Shown: positions 1 through 7,189 of the stretch, piece after piece
How the letters are laid out: each line of letters starts with the position of its first letter
Numbering within the stretch: position 1 is the first letter of the stretch
Source of the DNA: an uncultured Lachnospiraceae bacterium
GTDB taxonomy: Bacteria; Bacillota; Clostridia; Lachnospirales; Lachnospiraceae
Assembly: GCA_902803355.1 (NCBI GenBank)
Contig: CADCPP010000016.1
Coordinates: 1-12,120, forward strand
DNA: 12,120 nucleotides
Direction: 5' to 3'
Notes under the pieces: model-generated
What the model was told of the DNA's origin: nothing
The model's database searches: none
What the model saw: only the letters and a program-made list of their open reading frames with translations
Translations under genes and position numbers: made by a program

Positions 1-96
1 CTTATTCCATGATAGGGAGGGATTGCTTACGTTGCTGCCTCATGGTTCACAACCACCGGGGCGGCAGTTTTGCGGCGCCGGTTAGCCGCCGCTAAC
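1..96 (-). ncRNA. Possible structured RNA or leader running off the left edge
   Basis: This stretch has no convincing gene. Read on the minus strand it lies directly downstream of a near-consensus promoter (100-127) and can form several helices. GTTAGC (96-91) pairs with GCTAAC (86-81). TGGTT (55-51) pairs with AACCA (47-43) around a 3-base loop, and that hairpin sits inside an outer stem of CTGCC (67-63) with GGCAG (39-35). I compared it from memory with SRP RNA, 6S RNA, tmRNA, RNase P, T-box and common riboswitches and found no match. It could be the 5' end of a small RNA, the leader of a gene to the left, or ordinary spacer. A 13-codon minus-strand ORF (ATG at 43-41, stop at 4-2) has no clear ribosome-binding site. 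On the plus strand, two frames stay open from the edge to stops near 85 and 95, so the tail of a plus-strand gene cannot be fully excluded. Confidence 0.25.
81..96. repeat. 16-base perfect inverted repeat at the leftward start site
   Basis: GTTAGC and GCTAAC are six-base arms around a four-base GC centre. The repeat covers the predicted start (about 93) of the leftward promoter. That is a usual place for a repressor operator, but in RNA it would also make a 5' hairpin. The sequence alone does not separate the two. Confidence 0.4.
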
Positions 97-99
97 TAC

Positions 100-127
100 A
101 GTATACAGATTTCCGGATTCCTGTCAA
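100..127 (-). promoter_or_regulatory. Strong sigma-A promoter firing leftward
   Basis: Read on the minus strand, TTGACA (127-122) and TATACT (105-100) are separated by 16 bases. The -35 is a perfect consensus and the -10 differs at one position. Transcription would start near 93 and leave the window leftward. The palindrome at 81-96 overlaps the expected start point, so it could be an operator or a 5' hairpin. The promoter is back to back with that of pepF; the two -35 boxes are 18 bases apart. Confidence 0.6.
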
Positions 128-145
128 GCGTTTTTTTAAAAACTT

Positions 146-174
146 TTGAAAAACCCTTCTTACTATGCTATGCT
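146..174 (+). promoter_or_regulatory. pepF promoter (extended -10)
   Basis: TTGAAA (146-151) and TATGCT (169-174) are separated by 17 bases, and TG at 166-167 gives an extended -10. Transcription would start near 181, leaving a short leader of about 24 bases that contains the ribosome-binding site. The promoter lies inside a longer open frame that begins at 70, which argues that translation really starts at 205. Confidence 0.6.
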
Positions 175-191
175 TATACTACTTTAATACC

Positions 192-197
192 AGGAGG
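192..197 (+). promoter_or_regulatory. Ribosome-binding site fixing the pepF start
   Basis: AGGAGG sits 7 bases before the ATG at 205, the ideal distance. The same frame is open upstream to 70, but that alternative start has no comparable site and would lie before the promoter. The start is therefore placed at 205. Confidence 0.85.
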
Positions 198-204
198 TCA
201 TACG

Positions 205-2001
205 ATGTCTGTTCCGAAACGCAGCGAAGTCCCTGTGGAATACACCTGGGATCTGAGTCATATTTTCCCGAGCGATGAAGATTGGGAGACAGAACGCCTT
301 GCTATTCAGGAAAAAATTCCTGAGATCACCGCCTTTAAGGGCAAGTTGTCCGATGCAAAAATGCTTCTTGCCTGGTTTCGGCTTAACGATGAACTGGCTG
401 TCCGTCTGTCCAAGCTCCATGGTTATGCTTCCATGCACAGCGACGAGGATACCGCAAACAGCACGTATCAGGCTATGAACGGCAAAGCGACGAGCCTGTA
501 CGTTGCCATAGGCAGCGCCGCCAGCTTTTCCACGCCCGAGATCATGGCGATCTCCGAGGAAGATCTGGAGCAGTTTTACCGTGAAGTGCCCGAGCTCGAA
601 GGCTATCGCCGCTCGCTGTTTCTGCTTCGCCGCCTGAAGGATCATATCCTTTCCCCCGCTGAAGAAAAGCTGCTGGCTGCCGCACGGGATATGGCCGGCG
701 CGCCGGATGATATCTGCAGCATACTGCGCGATGCCGAGCTCCGCTTCCCCGAGGTAAGCGATCCTGAAGGAAACGTCCACCCGCTCACGAACGGCAGTCT
801 GGTACCCCTGCTTGAACATCCGGACCCTGCTTTCCGCCTCAAGGTCTTCAATACCTACTATGACCGCCTGGGCGAGTACAAGGCAACCATCGCTTCCACG
901 CTGAATGCCCAGTTCAAATCACTGAAATTCTTTGCAAGTGCGCGCAAATATCCCGATACGCGGGAAGCCGCGCTGAACAGCCATGAGGTCCCCGTCAGCG
1001 TCTACGACAGCCTGATCACCGCGGTCCACAACAATCTGGAACCGATGCACCGGTACGTGGCGCTGCGTAAGAAGCTGCTCGGCGTTGAGACCCTGCACAT
1101 GTCCGATGTCTACGCGCCCATCATTGCCGATGCCGCCGTCAAAGTGCCTTACGAAGAGGCGGTGCAGACCGTTACCGAGGCGCTCTCCGTTCTCGGCGAT
1201 GATTACATTGCCGTCGTAAAAGAAGCTTTCGAAAACCGCTGGATCGATATCTATGAAAATGAGGGAAAGCGCGGCGGCGCCTATTCCTCCGGTACCGGCT
1301 GGCCGCACCCCTATATGCTGCTCAACTACAAGGACAATCTGGACTCCATGTTCACCCTGGCGCATGAGATGGGGCATTCCATGCATACCTGGTACAGTGT
1401 GAAGAACCAGCCCGTTGCGACTGCTGATTATGTGATCTTTGTGGCTGAGGTGGCCTCCACCTGCAATGAGGTCCTGCTTATGAAGTATCTGCTCGGCAGG
1501 ACCACGGATAAGAAGGAGCGCGCTTATCTGATCAATCACTTCCTGGATTCCTTCAAGGGAACGCTGTACCGTCAGACCATGTTTGCCGAATTTGAATGGG
1601 AAATGGGCAGGCTCTGCGAGGCAGGCGAAGTCCTGACCGCCGATGTGCTCTGCGAAAAATACAAAGCGCTGAACGCGCTCTATTACGGTCCGGAAATGGT
1701 CTCCGATGACAGGATCGCCCTGGAATGGGCCAGGATCCCGCATTTCTTCTACAACTACTATGTCTTCCAGTACGCCACCAGCTTCGCCGCTGCCATGGCC
1801 ATTGCGCCGAAGATCCTGGAAGAAGGTGCCCCGGCCGTGGAGCGTTATAAACAATTCCTCTCCGGCGGCTGCTCGCAGGATCCGATCTCTCTGCTAAAGA
1901 TCGCCGGCGTGGATATGAGCACCCCGCAGCCCGTGGAAGAAGCGCTGAAATTCTTCTCCTCGCTCGTGGACGAAATGGAAGAGCTGACAAAAGAAGCCTG
2001 A
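205..2001 (+). CDS. pepF: Oligoendopeptidase F (M3 family zinc metallopeptidase)
   Basis: This enzyme cuts short peptides in the cytoplasm, typically about 7-17 residues long, for amino-acid supply or peptide turnover. The protein is 598 residues, close to the usual 600 of PepF. The zinc site is intact: HEMGH at residues 387-391 supplies two histidine ligands and the catalytic glutamate, and E415 in FVAEVAST is the expected third ligand. The N-terminal half matches the helical M3B/PepF region. The tail, including YYGPEM and the tyrosine-rich HFFYNYYVFQYATS segment, forms the substrate-binding part in this family. There is no signal peptide, in keeping with a cytosolic enzyme. It has its own promoter and the next gene has another, so it is probably a single-gene unit. 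No clear terminator hairpin follows, only A-rich sequence. The family call is secure; the natural substrates are not known from sequence. Confidence 0.95.
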   Translation: MSVPKRSEVPVEYTWDLSHIFPSDEDWETERLAIQEKIPEITAFKGKLSDAKMLLAWFRLNDELAVRLSKLHGYASMHSDEDTANSTYQAMNGKATSLYVAIGSAASFSTPEIMAISEEDLEQFYREVPELEGYRRSLFLLRRLKDHILSPAEEKLLAAARDMAGAPDDICSILRDAELRFPEVSDPEGNVHPLTNGSLVPLLEHPDPAFRLKVFNTYYDRLGEYKATIASTLNAQFKSLKFFASARKYPDTREAALNSHEVPVSVYDSLITAVHNNLEPMHRYVALRKKLLGVETLHMSDVYAPIIADAAVKVPYEEAVQTVTEALSVLGDDYIAVVKEAFENRWIDIYENEGKRGGAYSSGTGWPHPYMLLNYKDNLDSMFTLAHEMGHSMHTWYSVKNQPVATADYVIFVAEVASTCNEVLLMKYLLGRTTDKKERAYLINHFLDSFKGTLYRQTMFAEFEWEMGRLCEAGEVLTADVLCEKYKALNALYYGPEMVSDDRIALEWARIPHFFYNYYVFQYATSFAAAMAIAPKILEEGAPAVERYKQFLSGGCSQDPISLLKIAGVDMSTPQPVEEALKFFSSLVDEMEELTKEA

Positions 2002-2028
2002 GACTGATAAAAAAAATCGAAAAAAAAC

Positions 2029-2057
2029 TTGCTTAACGCGGAGCTTTCAAGTATACT
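2029..2057 (+). promoter_or_regulatory. Promoter of the LytTR regulator gene
   Basis: TTGCTT (2029-2034) and TATACT (2052-2057) are separated by exactly 17 bases, just after an A-rich stretch that resembles an UP element. The start would be near 2064, giving a leader of about 48 bases. An AGGGAGG ribosome-binding site lies about 12 bases before the ATG at 2112. I see no obvious paired LytTR-type direct repeats in this gap. Confidence 0.6.
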
Positions 2058-2111
2058 TCAGACGTTCAGGCGCGCAGCGCTCTTCAGCAATCAGGGAGGG
2101 AGCACAGTACT

Positions 2112-2933
2112 ATGAAGCAAAAGGAAATCTCCGCGCTTTCTTTACGTCTTATTGCCGATTTCTTTGACGGTTCCGCAGAGCCGCTGATCGGGTATCTCAG
2201 CGAAGGGGTCCTCTGGGTCGGTCCGAAGGACAATCAGATCGTACGAGGCAAAGAAGAACTCGCCTCTATTCTGCACCACGCAAAGCAGCACAGCCGCTAT
2301 ACGCTCAGTGATATTTCCACTCAGTCCGCACCCGTAGGCAAGAAAGGCGTCAATCTTCTGCTGTTCTATGACGTGATCATCCGCAAGCCGGACGGCAGCA
2401 CGCACATCGGACGGCAGCGTACGCTGATCGCCTGGGAACTGGAAAAGCTTTCCGAACAGCCGGATGCCGAGGTCGGGCCCCGTATCGTCATGATCCTGGT
2501 CTCCAACGCCATGGCCATGCTGAAGACGGAAGATGATCTTTCCTTACCGGACAGCGCAAAATCCTCTGTGCGTGCAGCGTCTGATGAAGATTCCCTCTCC
2601 CGGCGCATTCTTGTGCGCGGCATCAAAGACGAGTCTCATTATCTTGACGCCGGCAGCATTCTGTATATCGAAAGCACAGACAGCAGCCATCACAGTCTGG
2701 TGCATACCACAAGCGGGGAGCTCCCCTGTCTGGACAGGCTCACCGTACTCGCCAGTCAGTACAGCACGCAGTTTCTGCGCTGCCATGCCTCTTATCTGGT
2801 GAACCCGTATTACGTTGCCAGCCTGAAACGCTTTTCCCTGACCCTGTCGGACGGCACCATCCTTCCGGTGCCGGAAAAGAAATATACCTCCTTTAAGAAA
2901 GCCCTGAACGAATGGGCCGTCGGAAGGTCATAA
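2112..2933 (+). CDS. LytTR-domain transcriptional regulator with NTF2/SnoaL-like N-terminal domain
   Basis: This 273-residue protein is a probable DNA-binding regulator. Residues 165-267 form a LytTR domain, with the typical ILYIES strand (183-188), the FLRCHASYLVNPYYV segment (221-235) and the closing LSDGTILPVPEKKY. Residues 1-137 lack a receiver (CheY-like) domain. They look instead like an NTF2/SnoaL-type cone fold: helix, then LIGYLSEGVLWVGP, a GKEEL turn, and paired strands LLLFYDVII and RTLIAWEL. That fold usually holds a small ligand or mediates dimers. A hydrophilic linker (about 138-163) joins the two. It may therefore act as a one-component sensor rather than a phosphorelay response regulator. 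No membrane segment or histidine kinase gene is nearby. It has its own promoter and ends at a strong terminator. The LytTR call is firm, the N-terminal call moderate; target genes and signal are unknown. Confidence 0.85.
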   Translation: MKQKEISALSLRLIADFFDGSAEPLIGYLSEGVLWVGPKDNQIVRGKEELASILHHAKQHSRYTLSDISTQSAPVGKKGVNLLLFYDVIIRKPDGSTHIGRQRTLIAWELEKLSEQPDAEVGPRIVMILVSNAMAMLKTEDDLSLPDSAKSSVRAASDEDSLSRRILVRGIKDESHYLDAGSILYIESTDSSHHSLVHTTSGELPCLDRLTVLASQYSTQFLRCHASYLVNPYYVASLKRFSLTLSDGTILPVPEKKYTSFKKALNEWAVGRS

Positions 2934-2948
2934 GCATCTGCAAAATGC

Positions 2949-2980
2949 AAAAACCGCTCTCCCTCGGGAGAGCGGCTTTT
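2949..2980. terminator. Bidirectional intrinsic terminator between convergent genes
   Basis: A nine-base GC-rich stem (CCGCTCTCC 2954-2962 with GGAGAGCGG 2967-2975) closes a CTCG loop. It is followed by CTTTTT on the plus strand and preceded by AAAAA, which is a T run on the minus strand. It can end both the LytTR gene (stop at 2933) and the minus-strand operon (last stop at 2994). Confidence 0.92.
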
Positions 2981-2993
2981 TATGTTCCGGCGA

Positions 2994-4652
2994 TCAGACA
3001 TTAAAGATGCTTCCGCCGATGAATTCCTTCAGCAGGGAATTCTGCGGAACCTGCGTAGAATCCGTCGCCAGGAAATAGTTGAAGAAGCGCAGCAGGCGTC
3101 TGGCCTCCGAAAAGGCCGGGGAATCCTCGTCGATCCCGAACAGCAGCTGTTCCGCATAGGATTTCAGAACAGAAAGTTCATACACCAGAGAGGAATTGAA
3201 GACCACATCGGCGCTTTCCTGATACGGGAAGATATTCTTCTCTTCCCCGTGACGCACGCTTGCCCAGCGGCCGATGGTCGCTTCCGCCGTATAGCCGCGG
3301 GTCCTCGCATCCCTGACCATGCGGCGGATGAGCCGGCCGTCCGAAGTCGGGATACGGTTGTGTTCATCCACATTGATGGTAGTCAGAGCGGAAATGTAGA
3401 TCTTGAATTTCTGCTCCGCGGGGATCTGATAGCTCAGCGCCTCGTTCAGGCAGTGGATGCCCTCGATCACCAGGATATCGTTTTCTCCCAGCTTCAGGGA
3501 ATTGCCCTTATATTCCTGCATGCCCAATTTGAAATTGAAGGTGGGCAGCTGTACCTCTTTGCCGGCAAGCAGCTCCAGCATGTCACGGTTGAACTGCTCC
3601 GTATCGACTGCCTTGATCGACTCGAAGTCGAAATCCCCCTTCTCGTCCCGCGGCGTACGGTCGCGGCTCACAAAATAATTGTCCACCTCGATGGGGTGCG
3701 GCCTCAGGCCGAGCCCGCGCAGCTGAACGGACAGGCGGTGGGAAAAGCTGGTCTTTCCGGAGGAAGACGGCCCGGCGATCATCACGCATTTCACGGAAGG
3801 CCGCTCGGCGATCATCGTGGCGATGGAGGCGATCTTCATCTCCTGCCTGGCCTCCGCCATCAGGATCATATCCGCGATCTCGTTCTTCGCGATCTTGCGG
3901 TTGATGCTGCCGACCGTATCCAGGTCCATTTCCTCGCACCAGTCGGCAGTATCCTGCAGCACGTCGAAGAGCTTCTTCTGCGGACTGATGGGCTCCACGA
4001 TCTCCGGTGCGCTCTGCTTTGGCATGAGCAGTGCCATCCCCGCTTCATAAGGCACCACATTGAAGTACTTTAAATAAGCGGTGGACGGAACGGTAAAGCC
4101 GTAGAAATAATCCACGTAATCGCCGATATTGTAGAGATTGACGGTAGAACTGCGGCGGAAGCGAAGCAGGTCATCCTTGTCCTTCATGCCTACCTCGCGG
4201 AAATACTGCCTGGCGACGTCCACATGAACGCTCTGCTTTTTGATCGGCAGGTCCTTTTCCACCAGCTCGCGCATGCGCGCCTTCAGCTTCTCGGTATATT
4301 CTTCGGTCACCGCGCGGCGGTCCTTGAACTCCACATAATAGCCGTTGATCACGGAAAACTTGACCAGGAACTGCTCTTCTTCATAGCCTGAGGAAAGATC
4401 GTGGATGGCCTTGCCCAGCAGCATCAGCATGCTGCGTTCGTAGGTCAGCATCCCGTCCCGCTCCGCGGCGGTGATAAAATGCACGGTCTCATTGTTGGAG
4501 ACGGTCTTGAACAGCTCCTTCAATTTGCCCCGGACCTTGCAGAGAACGATGCGGTGATCGTATTCCGACTGGATCCTTTCCGCTATGGCACGGTAGGAGG
4601 TCCCAATGGGAACCTCGATTTTTTTATTCTTGTCGTAGGTGATCTCGATCAT
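2994..4652 (-). CDS. Nucleoside kinase with N-terminal TGS domain (uridine kinase-like)
   Basis: The 552-residue protein phosphorylates a nucleoside, probably uridine/cytidine-like, as part of salvage in the cytoplasm. Residues 1-62 form a TGS domain (as in threonyl-tRNA synthetase and RelA), followed by a ThrRS editing-like region of about 63-220. Residues about 285-500 are a PRK/uridine-kinase P-loop domain: Walker A GPSSSGKT at 294-301, VDNYFVSRDRTPRDEKGDFDFE from 323, which matches the substrate-binding part of uridine kinases, then LVIEGIHCLNE. This fusion is common in Clostridia and is often annotated simply as nucleoside kinase; the role of the TGS part is not established. AAGGAG lies 5 bases before the ATG. 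It is the last gene of the six-gene operon, 22 bases after the TPM gene, and ends just before the shared terminator. Exact substrate is unsure. Confidence 0.9.
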   Translation of the reverse strand: MIEITYDKNKKIEVPIGTSYRAIAERIQSEYDHRIVLCKVRGKLKELFKTVSNNETVHFITAAERDGMLTYERSMLMLLGKAIHDLSSGYEEEQFLVKFSVINGYYVEFKDRRAVTEEYTEKLKARMRELVEKDLPIKKQSVHVDVARQYFREVGMKDKDDLLRFRRSSTVNLYNIGDYVDYFYGFTVPSTAYLKYFNVVPYEAGMALLMPKQSAPEIVEPISPQKKLFDVLQDTADWCEEMDLDTVGSINRKIAKNEIADMILMAEARQEMKIASIATMIAERPSVKCVMIAGPSSSGKTSFSHRLSVQLRGLGLRPHPIEVDNYFVSRDRTPRDEKGDFDFESIKAVDTEQFNRDMLELLAGKEVQLPTFNFKLGMQEYKGNSLKLGENDILVIEGIHCLNEALSYQIPAEQKFKIYISALTTINVDEHNRIPTSDGRLIRRMVRDARTRGYTAEATIGRWASVRHGEEKNIFPYQESADVVFNSSLVYELSVLKSYAEQLLFGIDEDSPAFSEARRLLRFFNYFLATDSTQVPQNSLLKEFIGGSIFNV

Positions 4653-4674
4653 GGGGTCTCCTTATCTGGGGTGG

Positions 4675-6063
4675 TCAGAACTTTCTGCCGCTTCCGGAAT
4701 GCGAGCTGCCCGACGAAGACGTATGGCCGCCGCTGTAGGTCGAGCCTCCGCTGCTTCCGCCTTCCGATGAAGAGCTCTTGCTCTGCGGGCTGTAGACCCG
4801 GGACGTTGTCACGCCCACATAGACATCATTTCCGCTGTTTACACGGAAGCTGCCGTCGACCAGATAGTCATTCGAGTTGAAGGCAGTCCGCACGGTCTTC
4901 ATGCTGGCAGACGCACTGCCGCGGGAGATCGCGCCGGGGATCAGTCCGCCGAGTGCAGCCATCACGATCCCCATGATCCAGCTTCCGCTGCTGTGCGGGA
5001 TCCGGTTGTTTTTCAGTGCTTTTTCCAAAAGGCTCAGATACTTCTCCGCTCCCTTTGCCGCGCCGCCGGCAGCCGCCTCCCCGCTCATGTCAAGCAGCCG
5101 TTCCACGGTCTCATAATCATTCAGGCAGGAAGGCACTTCTCCTTCGGTATACAGCAGCTGACTGCCATCGCCGAACATCACGAGCAGAATGCCGGAATAG
5201 TCGCTGTAGAGGCCGTAGCCGCCGTACTGATAGAAGGCCTGGGCGTAGGCGTTTTTGCCCATGCCGCAGTCATTTTTCGCCGCATGGATTACCACGTCGA
5301 CGCCGTAGGTATCGGAGAGATCCTTCGCCTTCTGCTGCAGGGCAGATGCCTCACTGCCGGCAAAGAGGCCGGCATTATCCACGATCCGCGCGGCGGAAGC
5401 GTTGCGTTCCCGCACCCAGACTGCCTGCTCTTCCACCGTGGGATACCAGAGCGGAGCAAAAGGAACGCCGTAGACGAGCCAGGTGCCCACGTTTCCGACC
5501 CAGTCGATAACGCCTTCGGCATAGCGGCCGGAGACCATGTAATCGTAAAGGGCATCATCCAGCGCATTGGCCACGGTCTCCGTGTACAATACCGGACCGC
5601 TGCTGACCGCGGGATCCAGTCTTCCGGTCACGCTGGTCCACCAGCCGCGGTTGCCCGCTTCCATGCAGATAAACAGCACGATGCCGTCACGGTCCTTCCC
5701 GAAGCCGTAGCCGTTGTAATCATAGAAATCGTCCGCGTACTCCCTGTGGCTCATGCCATAGGAGGAGCTGTCTGTGACGACCACGATATCCGCGCCGCCG
5801 CGGGCCGACTGCGTTCCGATGGCCTGCAGGATGGCGGCTTCCTCTTCATCAGTAAAGATATCCGCATAGTCAGCCACGCGGGGAGCCGTGGCATCGGTAA
5901 AGAACTGGAAGTTCGAGGTATCCTGAGGATACCAGAAGGGCTTATCCGATTCCGCAGCGGGTCCGGGCGCGATCAGAAGAGGCGCACCGTCCGCCTTCAC
6001 GCTGCCAAACGGCAGCAGGGTCAGAAGCGCCAGCAGAGCGATCCACAAGACTTTCTTTTTCAT
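4675..6063 (-). CDS. Secreted, membrane-anchored protein with two TPM domains
   Basis: A signal peptide (residues 1 to about 25, KKK then a leucine-rich core ending near VKADG) sends this 462-residue protein out of the cell. Two TPM domains (also called TPM_phosphatase, found in YgcG and Psb32/TLP18.3) follow. The first is at about 63-198, with the ADDFYDYNGYGFGKDRDGIVL signature. The second, shorter and more divergent, is at about 226-350, with AQAFYQYGGYGLYSDYSGILL. A membrane segment lies at about 362-380. After it comes a short conserved-looking region and a Ser/Gly/His-rich tail (about 429-460) ending in GRKF. TPM proteins are linked to phosphatase activity or membrane-protein quality control, but no role is known here. 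AAGGAGG sits 6 bases before the ATG, 16 bases after the zinc-ribbon gene, suggesting that the two work together. One TPM domain is usual, so the tandem is worth noting. Confidence 0.85.
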   Translation of the reverse strand: MKKKVLWIALLALLTLLPFGSVKADGAPLLIAPGPAAESDKPFWYPQDTSNFQFFTDATAPRVADYADIFTDEEEAAILQAIGTQSARGGADIVVVTDSSSYGMSHREYADDFYDYNGYGFGKDRDGIVLFICMEAGNRGWWTSVTGRLDPAVSSGPVLYTETVANALDDALYDYMVSGRYAEGVIDWVGNVGTWLVYGVPFAPLWYPTVEEQAVWVRERNASAARIVDNAGLFAGSEASALQQKAKDLSDTYGVDVVIHAAKNDCGMGKNAYAQAFYQYGGYGLYSDYSGILLVMFGDGSQLLYTEGEVPSCLNDYETVERLLDMSGEAAAGGAAKGAEKYLSLLEKALKNNRIPHSSGSWIMGIVMAALGGLIPGAISRGSASASMKTVRTAFNSNDYLVDGSFRVNSGNDVYVGVTTSRVYSPQSKSSSSEGGSSGGSTYSGGHTSSSGSSHSGSGRKF

Positions 6064-6079
6064 CGCAAGCCTCCTTCCT

Positions 6080-7153
6080 TCAGTGCAGGAACAGCAGCCA
6101 GTTGACTGCCATGAGCACGGCGGCCCCGATCGCCCACCATTTCAGGAAGAAGCGGGTCTTTAAGGCCTTGTCTTCCGGAAGTGTGCCGACCACCTTTCCG
6201 GTCTGTCCGTTTACCGCGAAGCTGTATGCCTGGTTGTTCCACTTGATATCGAACACATAGACCGGCAGCAGAACGAAGCGCGCCGTGGAGTTTGACATAT
6301 CCAGGTGCGAGCGGTGATTCAGATTCACGTCCGAATAGCCTGCCGTGGTATTGGTCATGGCTATGGTCACCGCGCTGTTGTAGACGCGGCGGTCCGTGCG
6401 GGCCTTCATTTCCTTCGCGTTCTTGTCCCAGCGGTCTGCCACGTAGCCGGCCAGATAATCGGTGTTGAAGGCCTTCATGGCGCTGAAATCGAAGGGCTCC
6501 AGCGAATCCATCAGGGCGTCCTCCATGCGCTCGCTGGCATCCGTCGGGATATCATGGAAGCTCATGGAAACATTGCGGTGCAGCTCAAAATTGCGGTGTT
6601 CCGTCACCACATAGTCGCCGTCCCGGTAAGTGCGGTCCTTGCTGCCGTTAAAGATCATCTCGCCCGCCGGATTGCTGTCATACAGCCAGAAGGGCACATA
6701 AATGCCCTGCACGGTGCCGATGCTGGCGTCCGAGAAGAAATTTCTGGGCAGCAGCTTTTTGCCCTTGTAGAAATTCCGCACCGCCTGCGGAAGAGCCTTC
6801 GGCGTGATCGCAAAGGGAATGATCCCGTCCGGGCAGAGCTCGCCGTTGATCTTGTCAGACAAGACGATATTGCTGCCGCAGTAAGGACAGACGAGGGAAA
6901 CGGTCTGAGGATCTGCCACGACCTCCGCGCCGCAGGAGCTGCACACATAGGCCTTCAGGTTCTGCAGGGCTTCATTGCCCGCGGTGAAATTCATGCTGCC
7001 GACCTGCTGAGCCTGTTCACGGTCCGCAGCATCGACTTCCTCAATGGTAAATCCGGAGTCACAAAAATCGCAGATCAGCCGCGACGACTCCGGGTCATAG
7101 CGCAGCGCCGAACCGCAGTTGGGACATTTCCGCCCGCTCACATTATTTGCCAT
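6080..7153 (-). CDS. Tail-anchored protein with two zinc ribbons
   Basis: This 357-residue protein starts with two four-cysteine zinc ribbons: C10/C13/C28/C31 and C71/C74/C89/C92. Each is a CxxC pair plus a second CxxC, the TFIIB/rubredoxin-knuckle style. A large middle part (about 105-330) follows, rich in beta-strand-like and aromatic residues (IPFAITPKAL, GIYVPFWLYD, LLPVYVFDIKW). The last ~20 residues form one membrane helix, so the bulk should lie in the cytoplasm. No signal peptide is present. Similar Firmicutes proteins are annotated only as zinc-ribbon or TFIIB-type zinc-ribbon-containing; no DNA-binding role is shown. The IPF...YVPFWLYD part resembles regions of double-zinc-ribbon membrane proteins that occur beside TPM or SPFH-type genes. 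AAAGGAG precedes the ATG. It lies 36 bases after pepV and 16 bases before the TPM gene. Function unknown. Confidence 0.8.
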   Translation of the reverse strand: MANNVSGRKCPNCGSALRYDPESSRLICDFCDSGFTIEEVDAADREQAQQVGSMNFTAGNEALQNLKAYVCSSCGAEVVADPQTVSLVCPYCGSNIVLSDKINGELCPDGIIPFAITPKALPQAVRNFYKGKKLLPRNFFSDASIGTVQGIYVPFWLYDSNPAGEMIFNGSKDRTYRDGDYVVTEHRNFELHRNVSMSFHDIPTDASERMEDALMDSLEPFDFSAMKAFNTDYLAGYVADRWDKNAKEMKARTDRRVYNSAVTIAMTNTTAGYSDVNLNHRSHLDMSNSTARFVLLPVYVFDIKWNNQAYSFAVNGQTGKVVGTLPEDKALKTRFFLKWWAIGAAVLMAVNWLLFLH

Positions 7154-7189
7154 AGTTCTCCTTTCCCCTTCGGTGCAAGGTCAAAAAGG

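Noticed and set aside
1..60. SRP RNA or T-box leader at the left edge
   Set aside because: The conserved GGAAGGAAGCAGC-type SRP loop and the T-box GGTGG core are missing on both strands.
70..204. 45-residue N-terminal extension of PepF
   Set aside because: It would start with TTG upstream of the best promoter and lacks a good ribosome-binding site; ATG at 205 has AGGAGG at 7 bases, and the PepF homology begins there.
919..1854. 311-codon minus-strand open frame inside pepF
   Set aside because: It is antisense to a clear M3 peptidase, has no recognisable protein features or ribosome-binding site, and is explained by GC-rich third positions.
2002..2111. Terminator after pepF
   Set aside because: Only A-rich runs are present with no GC-rich inverted repeat before a T run on the plus strand.
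2982..4073. 363-codon plus-strand open frame over the nucleoside kinase
   Set aside because: Its start overlaps the terminator region and the frame is a complement shadow of a well-matched kinase gene. The product is histidine/arginine-rich without motifs.
4993..6105. 370-codon plus-strand open frame over the TPM gene
   Set aside because: It is antisense to a gene with signal peptide, domains and ribosome-binding site, and has none of these itself.
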